Shown piece after piece: positions 46,330-57,790 of a stretch of 64,000 nt of DNA. Every line of letters begins with the position of its first letter. Position 1 is the first letter of the stretch. A program made the position numbers and the translations under genes. The notes under the pieces are model-generated. The model ran no database searches and was not told the DNA's origin. It saw only the letters and a list, made by a program, of their open reading frames with translations. Source of the stretch: Geosiphon pyriformis (taxonomy: Eukaryota; Glomeromycota; Glomeromycetes; Archaeosporales; Geosiphonaceae); the NCBI GenBank assembly GCA_016748015.1, contig JAAOMT010000675.1:694314-758313 (forward strand). Direction: 5' to 3'.

Positions 46330-47196
46330 TGTTACAGATGATTATTTCTGCTGTTGAATTAAATCACAAACCTGTAACTTGGTGCTCAAAGCTAATTGCA
46401 GTTGATAGTGATCTGAAGGTTTTGTATCTGAAGGTTTTTGGTTGAGTCTTTTGTATAATGGACAGAAATTCAATAGTGTTGATAGTAAATGTATCTTTTC
46501 AAGAGTTTTCCCAATTTCTTTTTCAGCATGGTGGCCAGATTTAGTCTAGCAGTCATGCCCTTCTGGTAAGCTATCTGATAATATATAAAATCCTACCCTT
46601 ATTTCTGGGTCTTTTACCAGGCTATCTTTGATGTCAATAACTCAGTGATTAATCTTTAGTCAATTAGTATACAACAACAAATCAAAATAAAATAAAGAAA
46701 AAGAAATAAAAGAAAATAAAGAAAGAAAAGAAATAAGCCAAGGCAATTTGCAGATTAGTATCCCATCAATAACCATAATCAAGAGCTATTGTTCCAGCAT
46801 GGTCAAGTATCAATTACTATCAACATGAAGGGTTGATAGTGGGGAAGTGAATGAAGATATGAAATAATTATTTATTTGATGAATGCATTTCTAGGCTAAG
46901 AATTCTGTGGTATCGATTCTTTTTTTTCTGTTTCTAATACTACTGCTATATATACATAATTGAGATTTCTCAATTCCTCAATTTTTCACGACAGAAATTC
47001 TGAAATTTCTGGAATTCTGCGATTCCTTTGAGAGGAATCCTGGAATTCTAGAATCCTGCAATTCCTCATTGGAAATCCTGAAATTCCTGGAATCCTGCAA
47101 TTCCTGAGAGGAATTCTGGAATTCTACATTTACTACACTTACTTCTGATTGGCTAATAATTATGCTAATATATTTCTTATATTTCTATGAGTAATA
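46330..47196 (-). repeat. A1 5' LTR
   Basis: Partner of 38420-39286, same length. The outer end reads GTAATA where TAACA is expected, one transition. In the first 270 or so aligned bases I count 24 differences from the partner, all transitions. Confidence 0.92.
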
Positions 47197-47436
47197 TTGG
47201 CCACCATGCTGAGAAATAAATTTGATGGAATTGCAATTCCGGGAGGCTACTAGAAAGACAACAATTAAATCTCTGTCCATTATACAAAAAACTTAATAAC
47301 AAAACCTTCAGATAAACCACACCATCAAATAATAACAACATATCAATATTACCAACACCATCCACCAGATTAGTCACTGAGCACCAAGTTACAGGTTTGT
47401 TATTTAATTTGAGACCCCAAATATTCACCTGTAACA
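47197..47436 (+). repeat. A2 5' LTR, second part
   Basis: Continues the A2 LTR after the A1 insertion, from CCACCATGCTGAG to CTGTAACA, matching 56,449-56,687. It is followed by the decayed primer-binding site. Confidence 0.9.
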
Positions 47437-47479
47437 TTTGGTATTTCCTGTAAGGTATAATTCTACAGAGAATCAACAC

Positions 47480-49300
47480 CAACAACAATCATCCAAAAGT
47501 GACAGAATCAGAAAACATAGGAGCAAACCATTTAGGATTCGCTAAATTCTTGTTTCAACAGTACAACCAACAATTAGGACTAAACAATAATCACTTCCCA
47601 GCAGAATCCATCTTTAACTTCTATGTCAATGATAAAATCACAGACTGTTTAGAAGGAACAGTTAACATTGAATCCGCAAGAAAAAATTTCTATACAGAAT
47701 TATTTCAATATACCAGTTTACCAAAAAACTACAGTTTTATACCAATTATCAGGAAAATCAATTAAACCATTGAAAAATACACACAACAACAATTCCTCAT
47801 CACCTATGCAAACAAAGGCAGAGGAAGGTTGCAAACACCAGTAGTAACACCAAAACAAATACAACTACCTACTTGAAAGAAAACCAGAGTTGAATTACCA
47901 ATCAATTCATTATACTATTACACACCAGGAAGCACCATTAACATTTCATCAATAGGCATGTCTACATCACACACAACATTAACATTTGGACAACTTCTGT
48001 TTCAAAGTAAACAAAAGAAAGCAGAGTTACTAGGAACTTATGGTAATTACTTTAAGAGATTTAAATCACAATCCCCAATGCCATTAGGATTCTGATTACC
48101 ACCACTCCAACCAGATTTTGGAAACGCAAGTCCCTGAGAGATAATAGAATCAAAAGAAAAGGAAAAAGAAGAAGCCGAAGATTAAGAATTTACTTACCAG
48201 AACCTGATCTTAGAAAATCTGGAAGTTGAAACTCCGAACATTAAAACTCAGCAAACTCAAAACAATCCAAACCCCAAAGCAATTAATCAGCAAAACTTAT
48301 CTCCAATAATCATCATCAATCAACCACTAATTGTGCCAATATTAGAATCAATCTCACAGCCGCCCTTCTAGCAACCTATTCAACCACCACTTCAGCAATT
48401 CCAACAGCCGCTTCAACAGCCACAACAACAACTGCAACCATCACAACAACAACAACTGAACTTAGATCCAATAGTCTACACTTTAATAGTGAAACTAGAG
48501 AAGTTCACAGGTAAAGAAAACAATGCCCAAATATGGCTTAACAATGTTGAAAAGGCCATCACAGCCAATAAATGGAATGATGCGAGAGCTCTCCAAGCCA
48601 TCTCTTATTTTCTCTAAGATACTACCAATTCATGATATTAAAGCTTGGTTAACAAACTCCAAGATTTCAATGCATTCAAGCTTGCATTCCTACAATACTT
48701 CAGCAATAATAATAGTATTAATTGGCTAGCAAACACATTTACTACTATTAAACAAGGAGAAAATGAAGCAGTCACCACTTACTTAGGACACTTCCATAAG
48801 AATTTGCGCCAAATTCAAGCAATCCAGGCTGATTATTTTACAGCACCACAAATTTTAAATCAATTTATTAAAGGCCTGTACAGTAGCATCCTCCAATGTG
48901 TATGCTTCATGCATTCAGCAAATCTTCAAGCTGCAGTTACCAATGCCAGAAATTTTGAAGCAGCTGAACTTGAAGCTAACCATGCCCAAGCTGTAAATCT
49001 AGTGATGAATAGATCATCTGAATTGGATTCCAAATTGAAACAATTTAGTAATTCTATCAATCAGAAATTAGAGGGATACTTAACTGACAATTATGCAATT
49101 TATCAACCACCACAATAATGCAATAATTCTGGAAACGCAAATCATTTCCAGAACCAGTCACGTTCATCATTGTTGACTAATCAACAGTGGCAGTAAGAAA
49201 CATGTGCTTGCCACTATTGTGGTAAACAAAGACATTTACAGTTTAAATGTCATAAACGACTAAATAAACAAAGATCAGGTCATCAGTATTGAAACCCCAA
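47480..49300 (+). pseudogene. A2 gag with CCHC knuckle
   Basis: Begins near 47,499 (TESENIGANHLGFAKFLF). A Pro/Gln-rich linker is at 48,240-48,470, the capsid part at 48,500-49,090 (IWLNNVEKAITAN, NKLQDFNAFKLAFLQYF, TTYLGHFHKNLRQ), and the knuckle CHYCGKQRHLQFKC at 49,209-49,250. Many stops, for instance TGG to TGA at about 48,095. Gag forms the particle that packages element RNA. Confidence 0.8.
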
Positions 49301-49699
49301 TCACTAACTACAAACTTAGAATTATGTCAGTAATTAATCACCAGAACTGTATCAACCAAATTACCTATCTATAACACAACAGCCAATCTATCAACTGCCA
49401 ATTTATCAGCCACCAATATCTGTCAGTTATCAACCACAGCCCCAACTCATTTATCAACCACAGTCTCAGGTAATTTATCAGCTCCAACAAATTCAAACAC
49501 CACCATAGAACTTACTTCAAAACAGAACCCAAAGACTGAGATTGATTCAACAGAGCTGGAGATTGTCAATGGTGGTTCATCAACTGATTCCCAGTTCCAC
49601 AGCACAACTATCAGGATTTTGACAACAGAATTCGAGCACTAGGAACTCCCAAAACCCAAATGCCCAACACTATTTAAGTCTTCTGGTTACCTCAGAAAA

Positions 49700-50210
49700 T
49701 GCCTCACCCAATAATCTGGAAACCAACCAAAAACAATCATCTACCAACAACATACCTCCAGCCACTGTTACTAATGACAAATCACTAACAGCAATCTTCC
49801 TGTTCAAACTTGAAAAAACCACAACAGTTTCATTATTCAGTAAAGTTGTTCTTGATATCAAACCAATTACTGCCATGTACACTGATGCAAAAGTTGATGG
49901 CCATGTCATCAAACTGATCCTAGATAGTGGATCAGCTGGCAGCATCATCACATGACAACTCATGAACCAATTAGGTTGCAGAGTTGATTGTACTGTCAGC
50001 ATGCGCATAATCACTGCTAATGGAGCAACCAAAACCCCTATTGGTGAAATTGATGACTTCTCTTTTGAAGTCAATGGTATTATTACTTCCATCAAAGTTC
50101 TAGTGATAGAACCAACTTAATATCAAGCATTAGTAGGAAATGACTGGTTGTTTAAGACCAACACTATACTAAACTAAACAATACAGAAGCTTCAACTTAA
50201 CCAAAATGGT
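49700..50210 (+). pseudogene. A2 aspartic protease
   Basis: LILDSGSAGSIIT with Asp codon 49,923-49,925, followed by ANGATKTPIGEIDDF and LVGNDWLFKTN. Stops TGA at about 49,954 and TAA at 50,118. Same order as A1, more N-terminal extension visible (SLFSKVVLDIKPITAMYT). Confidence 0.85.
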
Positions 50211-50454
50211 TGACACACACATATACCAGCCACATGTGGCCACTTCAAGCCAATCAATATGCCAGCACCTTTTATCAAGTTTAAGGAAGAAGAGAAAAAA
50301 CCTACCTGGGAAGCCTATCAAGTGTTCTGGGCCAACAAAGACTACAACAAGTTGCTGCCAATATTCTTCTGAGATGACAAAAAAGGAAAGAAGAACCTAC
50401 CTGGAATTCTGACCAAACCTGGAAAACCGACAACGATCAAGATGAAATAACAAT

Positions 50455-51240
50455 GTGAGAAGAGAAAAAAATAATGATAAGGGAAAAAAGAAAGCAAAAG
50501 AAGAAGATCCAATACTGACTACTATTTATAATGACTGCACCTATACTATTCTACAACGATCTACTTATCGTCAACCAAAACTCATATGCGTTAATTGTGA
50601 CAAGAAATTGTTGTCAATAGATATGTGCTGTAGTGACAATAAGGAATACTTAACAGTAACCAAATTCTACTGCCACACATGCATCATAGAATGCTTTAGA
50701 TATCCAAAATAGCAAGAAAAATGGAACAATAAATCTTGTCTAGCTTGTGAAGAAACATTACTTAACGAAGGAATGTGGAACAACATTTCTGGTCAAGGAG
50801 GAACATATGATACTGTGTGCCAGTACACAATTCTCATCAGTGACTGGGTTAGAAAAAGGACACTAATAGAAGCTGTCTGGAAAAAAGCCATACAGCAGTT
50901 GGACAGTTGTCCACATGATGATGATAAGATATGGAGAATGGCAATTGCCAAAATCAAAAAAACATCACCAAAAGAAATAAGGATGATCAAAAACAACCCA
51001 CCAGAATCCATAGAACTTAACTGGAACTCAAAACCAGTTATAAATCTCTTGGACCCAAAACAATTCTACAAACACTATCAAGAACTAGTACCTACAAGAG
51101 AAAAGCAGGCACAATGCTTGGAAGAAATCAACACCTGACTATGTGATTACTGTTTGATTTCATGTAACTTCCAATATTGTAATAAGTGTAACCTTATTTA
51201 CAATCCACTACCACGCATGATTTACATGATCCCAGAAAAA
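50455..51240 (+). pseudogene. A2 Cys-rich (CxxC) module
   Basis: Best family A version. YRQPKLICVNCDKKL, then DMCCSDNKEY, FYCHTCIIECF, SCLACEETLL, then a helical segment (VRKRTLIEAVWKKAIQQLD, FYKHYQELVPTREKQAQ) and finally CDYCLISCNFQYCNKC before RMIYMIPEKKE. Paired CxxC motifs at regular spacing suggest two zinc sites, perhaps treble-clef or RING-like. No family recognised. It lies between protease and dUTPase, as in A1 and B. Confidence 0.7.
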
Positions 51241-52270
51241 AAAGAATCAATCAACAGCTGTGCATCAGAATTGGAATCAACTTTCAATCCTAATTCAAAC
51301 TCTGACAATAATAATGACAAAAATAACAGTTCCAGCTCCACTCAATATGGCAACAAAGATAACAAAAATTTGGACTCCAATTCAAACCCCGAAACATACA
51401 TTGCACTCTCTGATCTCACCAAGGAATAAGAACTCAAATGGTTCAGTGATAATAATAAAAATATTATGCCAGAACACATGCATAATACTGATACAGGATT
51501 TGATCTAAGATATCCAAAGAAATATCTCATCAAATTGAAACCATATTTGCATACTTGTATTGATCTGAAAATAGCACTGAAAATTCTAGCAATGACAAGC
51601 ATCCAGGAGTAGTTTAGCAAAAAAAGGGATCAACATCAGAGGAGGAATAATTGACACAGAATACATAGAAAATATTATTGCTATGCTACAAAATGACTCA
51701 GAAAAGACCTACACCATAGATCCAAACAAAAAAATAGCACAGGCAATATTTCTACTTTTGGTTAAAATAGCTAAATTAGTATTAATGGGAAACAGGAAAA
51801 AATTAAGGATAACAGCAAGAGAGATACAAGGATTTGGATCTATGGATAGAATAGATATACTAGTTAATATGATAGAGGAAGAGATTATTAACAAAGAAGA
51901 AATTATCTCAAACCATCAATCAATTTCTATTCCACCATATAACCAGTATATGTTAGCCATAAAAAAAGAAGTAAAGAATCAAGCTCAGTTGTTTGAAGCA
52001 AAAGCCACTATTTGCAAATCAGGAAAGATTGAATTCACTAATCTCTACATATCAGCCAAAAGCCCCAAAAACATCAAAATTTCTATCTACAACACAATGG
52101 GAAGTGTCATTAAAATACCAAAGAGAACCATTATTGAATATTTAACTACCAAAGTTGAGGATCAACCACCAAACCACATTCCAGATTTTCTACAGCTTTG
52201 CGGATATGTGGATATTACATCACAAACTATCTATGGACAAAGTGAATGTTATTTGCTCCAACCAGAACAA
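51240..52270 (+). pseudogene. A2 dUTPase domain and spacer
   Basis: Motifs decayed but in order: TGFDLRYPK (1), SRSSLAKKGI with a frame break (2), GGIIDTEYIEN (3), KKIAQAIFLLL (4), REIQGFGSMDR (5). A spacer without known domain follows, ending LCGYVDITSQTIYG as in A1. A run of Asn/Asp/Ser lies before motif 1. Confidence 0.78.
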
Positions 52271-53680
52271 TTGGAACAGATAAACATGGAGAATCTGAAT
52301 CCATTCCAACAGATACAACTAAAGATATTACTCAGCAATTTTAATGACATTTTTGCTAGTGAAAATGAATTTGGTCACACCAGCATTATTCAGCATCAGA
52401 TCAAAACTGGAGATGCAATGCCAATTAAACAAAGAAGATACAGAATACCATTAGCTAGCCATGAGATCATTTGTCAAGAAATCAATTAGATGCTTAATAA
52501 TAGGCTAATTCAGCTATTAATGAGTCCATAGTTATCACCAGTGGTACTAATTTGAAAGAAAAATGAGAAAATCTGTTTTTGTGTGGACTATTGAAAACTG
52601 AATAAAGTAACTAAAATTGATAGTTATCCAACTCCAAAGATCCAAAAACTATTTGATGCTTTTGAAAAAAATAAATGGTCCTTGACACTAGATTTAGATG
52701 GTGGTTACTGGCAAGTAGCCATGAACTCAGCCAACAAGGAAAAAACAGCATTTACCACAAGAGAGAGAAATTTTGAGTTTGAAGTCATGCCATTTGGCTT
52801 GATAAATACACCAGCAACATTTCAATGGCTTATAGAAATTGTCTATACTGAATTACTATGGAAATCAGTAGTCGTATACTTGGATGACACCAATATGTTC
52901 TCAAAAACATTTGATAATTATCTGCATCATCTCTAACAAGTGTTTGAAAGATTAAGAAAAGCTGGATTAAAACTAAATGCAACAAAATGTTTCTTTGAAA
53001 AAACTGAACTCAAGTTTTTGGGACATGTAGTAAGTAAAGATGGAATCAAAACAGATCCAGACAAGATTGAAGTTGTTAAGAACTTTTCAGTACCAACTAA
53101 CTTGACAGAACTAAGAGCATTTTTGGGATTCGCAGGCTATTATTACCACTTTATCAAAGACTTTTTGAAATTGGCTCAGCCATTTCACCATCTACAAACC
53201 AAGAATGTGAAGTATAAATAGACCAAAGCTTAACAAAAAGCATTCTACACATTAAGAAAAAAGCTTATTCAAGCTTCAGTATTGATGTATCCAGATCATA
53301 GCAAGCCATTCATAATTACAACTAATGCATCTGGTCAAGCATTGAGAGCAGTACTTTCACAGAAAAAACCAGATAGAAGAGAACATCCAGTAGCTTATGT
53401 TAGTAAAAGCTTAAGTCTAGCAGAAAAAAACTATAGAACTCCAGCACTAGAATACTTAGCTATCTATTAGGCTATTATCAAATGGAAAGAATACTTGAGT
53501 CAGAAGTTTGATGTATATACTGATCACAAAGGATTGATTTCAATCCAGAAGCAAAAATTTAGAAACAATTACCATGTCAGATGGAAAATAGAACTTTCAC
53601 CATTCAATTATACAGTACATTATAAAAAAGAAAAAGACAATAGAAATGCTAACAGTTTGTAGTAAATGAGACAAATCTAA
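52270..53680 (+). pseudogene. A2 reverse transcriptase and RNase H
   Basis: RT: STLDLDGGYWQV-like (TLDLDGGYWQVAMNS), FGLINTPATFQWL, YLDD box intact at 52,877-52,888 (VVYLDDTNMF), KCFFEKTELKFLGHVVS. RNase H: FIITTNASGQAL (Asp to Asn), HPVAYVSKSL, YTDHKGL. About a dozen stops, including TGG to TAG at about 52,531 and CGA- or AGA-type to TGA at about 52,554. Confidence 0.85.
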
Positions 53681-53689
53681 AAACATTTC

Positions 53690-54960
53690 AACCCAAAAAT
53701 ATAACAAAAGATGAATATCCAAAAATACAAACAATTTCAACATTATATAAATACCCAATTGTTCAAGGAAAAATTATCTCAACAGGAACAAAGAAGCATA
53801 AAACAACAATCAAAATATTTTATCAACCATCAAAATGTACTTTACTGAAAGAACAGAAGAAATTCAGAGCAACCAACCAGAGTAATCATAAAACCAGAGA
53901 AAGAAACAATATTATTTAACATGCACTCAGATCCAACAGCAGAACACTTTTACAAAGAAGCAACCATGGAAAGAACCAAAAAAAGATATTATTGGCTATC
54001 AATGTATCTAAACATCATTCAATACGTTCAAAATTGTAATGCTTGTCAAAGAAGAAATGGAACAAAACCCAGTAAATCATTAAGACTAATCAAAGTAAGA
54101 CAACCATTTGATCACATTGGAATTGACTTAGTTGGACTATTAACAATCACCAGTAGAGACAACAGATATATTGTAGCAGCTATGAACTATCTTACAAAAT
54201 GGCCAGAAGCAAAAACCATTCAAAGAGCAGATGCAGAATTCATTGCCGAATTTGTTCATCAAGATCTGATTTGTCAACATGGATGTTCAAAAAAATTATT
54301 ATCAGATCAAAGAACCCACTTTGTGAACAAAATATTGACAGAATTAAGTCAAAGATTTAGAATTAAAAGACCATTATTATCACTATACCATTTACAAACA
54401 AATGGCTTAGTTGAAAGATTTAATAGAATACTGTGTGAAGCAATAGTCAAAATTAGCCAAAAAAACCAGAACAAATGAGATTTGTTTATACTATCAATAT
54501 TATTTGCTTATCGGACAATAAAGCAAGATACCATACAAGCAATATCATTTGAATTGGTATATAGTAGAACAACAACATTACCAGTTGAGATAGAGATTAA
54601 TATATATCTAATTAAACCAATAACAGAAGATAATTTCCAAGAAACATTGTTGAAAAGAACATATGACTTAATAAAAACACTAAAAAACAGATGACGAAAA
54701 GCAGCTAATAACATCCAAAAGTCACAAAAAAAGCAAAAAAAATAACACAATAACTAACTACCAGATAAACCAGTTGAATTCAAGATTGGAGACAAAGTAC
54801 TATTACATTATACCAAAGTGGAAAAACAATGGAATGGAAAATTTGACCTCAAATAGAACAGACCATTTCACATAAAAGAAATTCTAGGAAATAAAGCTTA
54901 TAAATTAAGATAAAACAACAAAATCTTAGCCAAAGCAGCACATGGTAATTGACTGAAACT
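53690..54960 (+). pseudogene. A2 integrase
   Basis: The zinc-binding N-terminus (HFYKEATMERTKKRYYW, CNACQRR) and catalytic core are nearly complete: GIDLVGLLTI, LLSDQRTHFVN, TNGLVERFNRIL give the D, D and E positions. A C-terminal region (FELVYSRTTTLPVE, then KVLLHYTK-like) follows with stops at 54,476 and later. Integrase would insert the DNA copy. This domain is missing in A1. Confidence 0.85.
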
Positions 54961-55148
54961 ATATCACTAAATAGTATCATTATTTACCAATAACATTCCA
55001 CAACTGGGAGTACAAAGAATACTAGTTCAACCAGATAAGATTTTACAAGATCTGAAACCAATCATAGTTATTGAACCAAACACGTCAAATTGAACAACCA
55101 AAAAGTATATAAAGACACAGTACATGTGACAAAAGCAACAAAAAAAAA

Positions 55149-55790
55149 ATGGAAATACCAAATTATATTCACACTATAACTCAACAATTGTTCCAGGCCT
55201 TAAGTCAACAACAGTTAGATATGAAAATTGTTATTAACAACCAAATAATTTGCTATCAAAACACCCAAAAAAAAACAAAAAATACACCATATCAGTGGCC
55301 ACCAAAGAATGACAAAAACTGGACAGATAACTTAATAAAAAAAGTGAAGAACACTTTTGGAAAAATACCTATTATAACACCAACAGAAGAACTTACAAAA
55401 GAAAATTGGAAGCAATAGACAGAATGACTTTCAATATTATATTGCTACTACCAGTTAGGTCAAAAATTGAATATTCAGGAGTTGTATATCAACAAATCCA
55501 AGAAAATATTCAACCAAGACATAATACAACAAATTAAAGAATTTATTGGAAAGAAAACAAGTTCAACACTACATGTTAAAACAATGTATTGACTATACAA
55601 CATATTTCGAAATTATCCAGAAATACTGTTACACTCTGACATGAAAACCATAACCATTAACCAATAGAGAAAAATAAACAATACACAAGTAGAAGATGTG
55701 AGAAACAGAGTTGAACAAACAATACTTGAAAAAGAAGTATTAGAATTAATTCAAAACAAAGATTTTGATAGAGCTCAATATTAAAAAAGA
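55149..55790 (+). pseudogene. A2 extra ORF between integrase and 3' LTR
   Basis: Starts MEIPNYIHTITQQLFQALSQ and runs, with three or four stops, to FDRAQY directly before the polypurine tract. About 210 codons. The C-terminal half is conserved in A1 (LNIQELY, LEKEVLELIQNKDF), so it was a real gene of family A. Mostly helical, rich in Gln, Lys and Ile. No domain, membrane segment or Cys motif recognised. Its position after integrase is where some LTR elements keep an additional gene. Confidence 0.65.
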
Positions 55791-55798
55791 GGAGATAG
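55779..55798 (+). other. A2 polypurine tract
   Basis: AAAAAAGAGGAGATAG directly before the 3' LTR start TGTTACT. Matches the tract of A1. Confidence 0.75.
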
Positions 55799-56687
55799 TG
55801 TTACTCATAAAAAAAAACAAATATAGAAAAAATAATAGACCAATAGGAGAATAGTAGTTAGCACATGAGCATATTGTTCAGCAATATAAAGCAATGTCAG
55901 AAATTATGGCACATTGCTTAGCAATATAGAGCAATATCAGAAATCGCAGCATATTGTTTAGCAATATGGAGCAATGTTAAGAAAATATAGCACATTGCTT
56001 GAGAAATTATAGCACATTGCTCAAGAATGTGAGTGATCTCATAAAACCCAAATTATGTATATATAATGGTAGTATTAGAAATAGAAAAGACAGACCTCTT
56101 AGTTTAGATTTTATCTAAGCAACTTTCCAATTCACAAATATTAATAAATAATTATTCTTTATCTTAAATCCACTCTTCACTATTAACATGAAGTATTGAT
56201 AGTAATTGATACTTAACCATGCTAGAACAATAGCTCTTGATTACAGCTATTAATGGGATACTAACTTGCAATTGCTTTTGTTTATTTTCTTTTATTTTCT
56301 TTTATTTTCTTTGTTTTACTAATTGATTGAAGATTAAGCACTGAGTTATTGACATCAAGAATAGTCTGGTAAAAGACTCCAAAGAAAGGGTATAGGATTT
56401 ATATATATTAACGGATAGCTTATCAGAAAGGCATCTCTGCCAGATTACCGGTCACCATGCTGAGAAAGAAATTTGATGGAATTGCAATTCTGGAAGGCTA
56501 CTAAAAAGACAACAATTGAATCTCTGTCTATTATACAAAGAACTCAACAACAAAACCTTCAGATAAATCACACCATCAAATAATAACAACATACTAACAT
56601 TACCAATACCATTTACCAGATTAATCACTGAGCACCAAGTTACAGGTTTGTTATTTGATTTGAAACCCCAAATATTCATCTGTAACA
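55799..56687 (+). repeat. A2 3' LTR
   Basis: 889 bp, uninterrupted copy of the LTR that A1 split upstream. 40-bp units rich in GCAATRT words at about 55,868-56,030, TATATATAATG near 56,060, end CTGTAACA at 56,687, then the TTGG target duplicate. Confidence 0.92.
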
Positions 56688-56691
56688 TTGG

Positions 56692-57790
56692 TTAAAATTA
56701 AAGATATTTCTGTAAATTAAACCAAGATAAAAAGCCATTCTAATATTTTAAACAATAAATGTGTTAATAAATTGGCAGATTGAATTACATATTCAAAATT
56801 TATTTTCTTAATAAACATTAAAAAAAATTTTTGATAACTAATAATAAAGTGGTATTTAGTAATATTCAGTATTTTATTAAGACAGTATATAATACTATAA
56901 GGTATTTTTAATGCAAAATTGGATTAGGTTTTAATATTATAAATTTTTTACATATTAATAACATTAATTAGAAACTTATTGTATTGGTTTGACATTTCAA
57001 TTTTTACATAACAACTAGATACACAAGCAAAAAAACTGTTAGTTTATGTATGTATTTGATAAAAACACTGTATAAAAAATTGTTTATAATTGTTAAAAAG
57101 TATTTATATAATTATAATTATTTAAATATATTGTATATATGTTGTAGTGAAATAAAGTTTTTGGATTATAGTTTTGTTTATAGCTTAAATTTATTTGCCT
57201 ATTATAATTTATTGTATGAATATTTTTTTTGAAAATTCTTAACTAATGTAATTTTGGCCTTATTTTTGGTTTTTTAATTATTGGTTTTATGTGCTTTTAA
57301 TATAAGTTTATATACAGTTTTGTATAAAAGATTTGTGTTTGAAAATTGGTTAAAAAAGACCAAAATTTTTCTTAAAGATGTCAATTTAATTATGGCTAAA
57401 TTGGTTAAGTTTGTTTAGAATTTAGTTATTAGTTACAAAAAGCATATTTAAATGCTTAATTTAATATTTCAGACTAACATGGATTAAAGAAGTTTGTTGA
57501 ATAAAAATTGCTTTTTGTTTGATGTTGTTTACAGCTTTTTAGTTAGAGTTTTAGTTAGTGTTGTCTGTTTGTTAAAAATTAAAAAAAATCATGCTATTAA
57601 TTTTAGTTCAAAAATAAATTGTCTGTTTTTTACAAGTACAGCTAAAGATGTTTTTGTTAATATAATTATATAGTATAACTTTAACTGGTTGGATGGCTAA
57701 TTATATATAGCAAGCATATAAATTACATATAATTTAAAACTCCAAATAGTTGTATTGTATTAGATAATAATTGGACTTTATTTATAAAAT
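56692..57790 (+). mobile_element. LINE copy 4, right piece after A2
   Basis: Collinear with the 3' part of LINE copies 2 and 3 at AT-decayed level. The frame at 57,050-57,232 (YLIKTLYKKLFIIVKKYLYN, then ICCSEIKFLDYSF) corresponds to YLIKTVHRQLLMAVKKKIYD and the Cys-His segment of copy 3. The tail at 57,680-57,790 matches the tail of copy 3 (AGCAAGCATATAAATTACAT here). The most eroded LINE and so probably the oldest layer of the stack. Confidence 0.7.

Larger units (their letters stand above)
38420..47196 (-). mobile_element. Ty3-like dUTPase element A1, nested in A2 LTR
   Basis: Complete minus-strand insertion with two 867-bp LTRs (46330-47196 and 38420-39286). The target duplication is CTGG (38416-38419) against TTGG (47197-47200). 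With A1 removed, the flanks rejoin to match the intact A2 3' LTR. Internal order as in A2, but most of the integrase core is deleted. A primer-binding site follows the right LTR and a polypurine tract precedes the left LTR. Stops and an Asp-to-Asn change in the RT active site make it inactive. It is younger than A2, by nesting. Confidence 0.94.
37747..56687 (+). mobile_element. Ty3-like dUTPase element A2, split by A1
   Basis: Plus-strand LTR element. The 5' LTR is 37747-38419 plus 47197-47436; the internal region is 47,437-55,798; the 3' LTR is 55799-56687. Target duplication TTGG at 37743-37746 and 56688-56691, exact. Internal order: gag, CCHC, protease, Cys-rich module, dUTPase, RT, RNase H, integrase, extra ORF, polypurine tract. 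The order PR-RT-RH-IN is that of Ty3/gypsy (Metaviridae-type) elements. Many stops, so inactive. The element A1 lies inside its 5' LTR. Confidence 0.92.
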
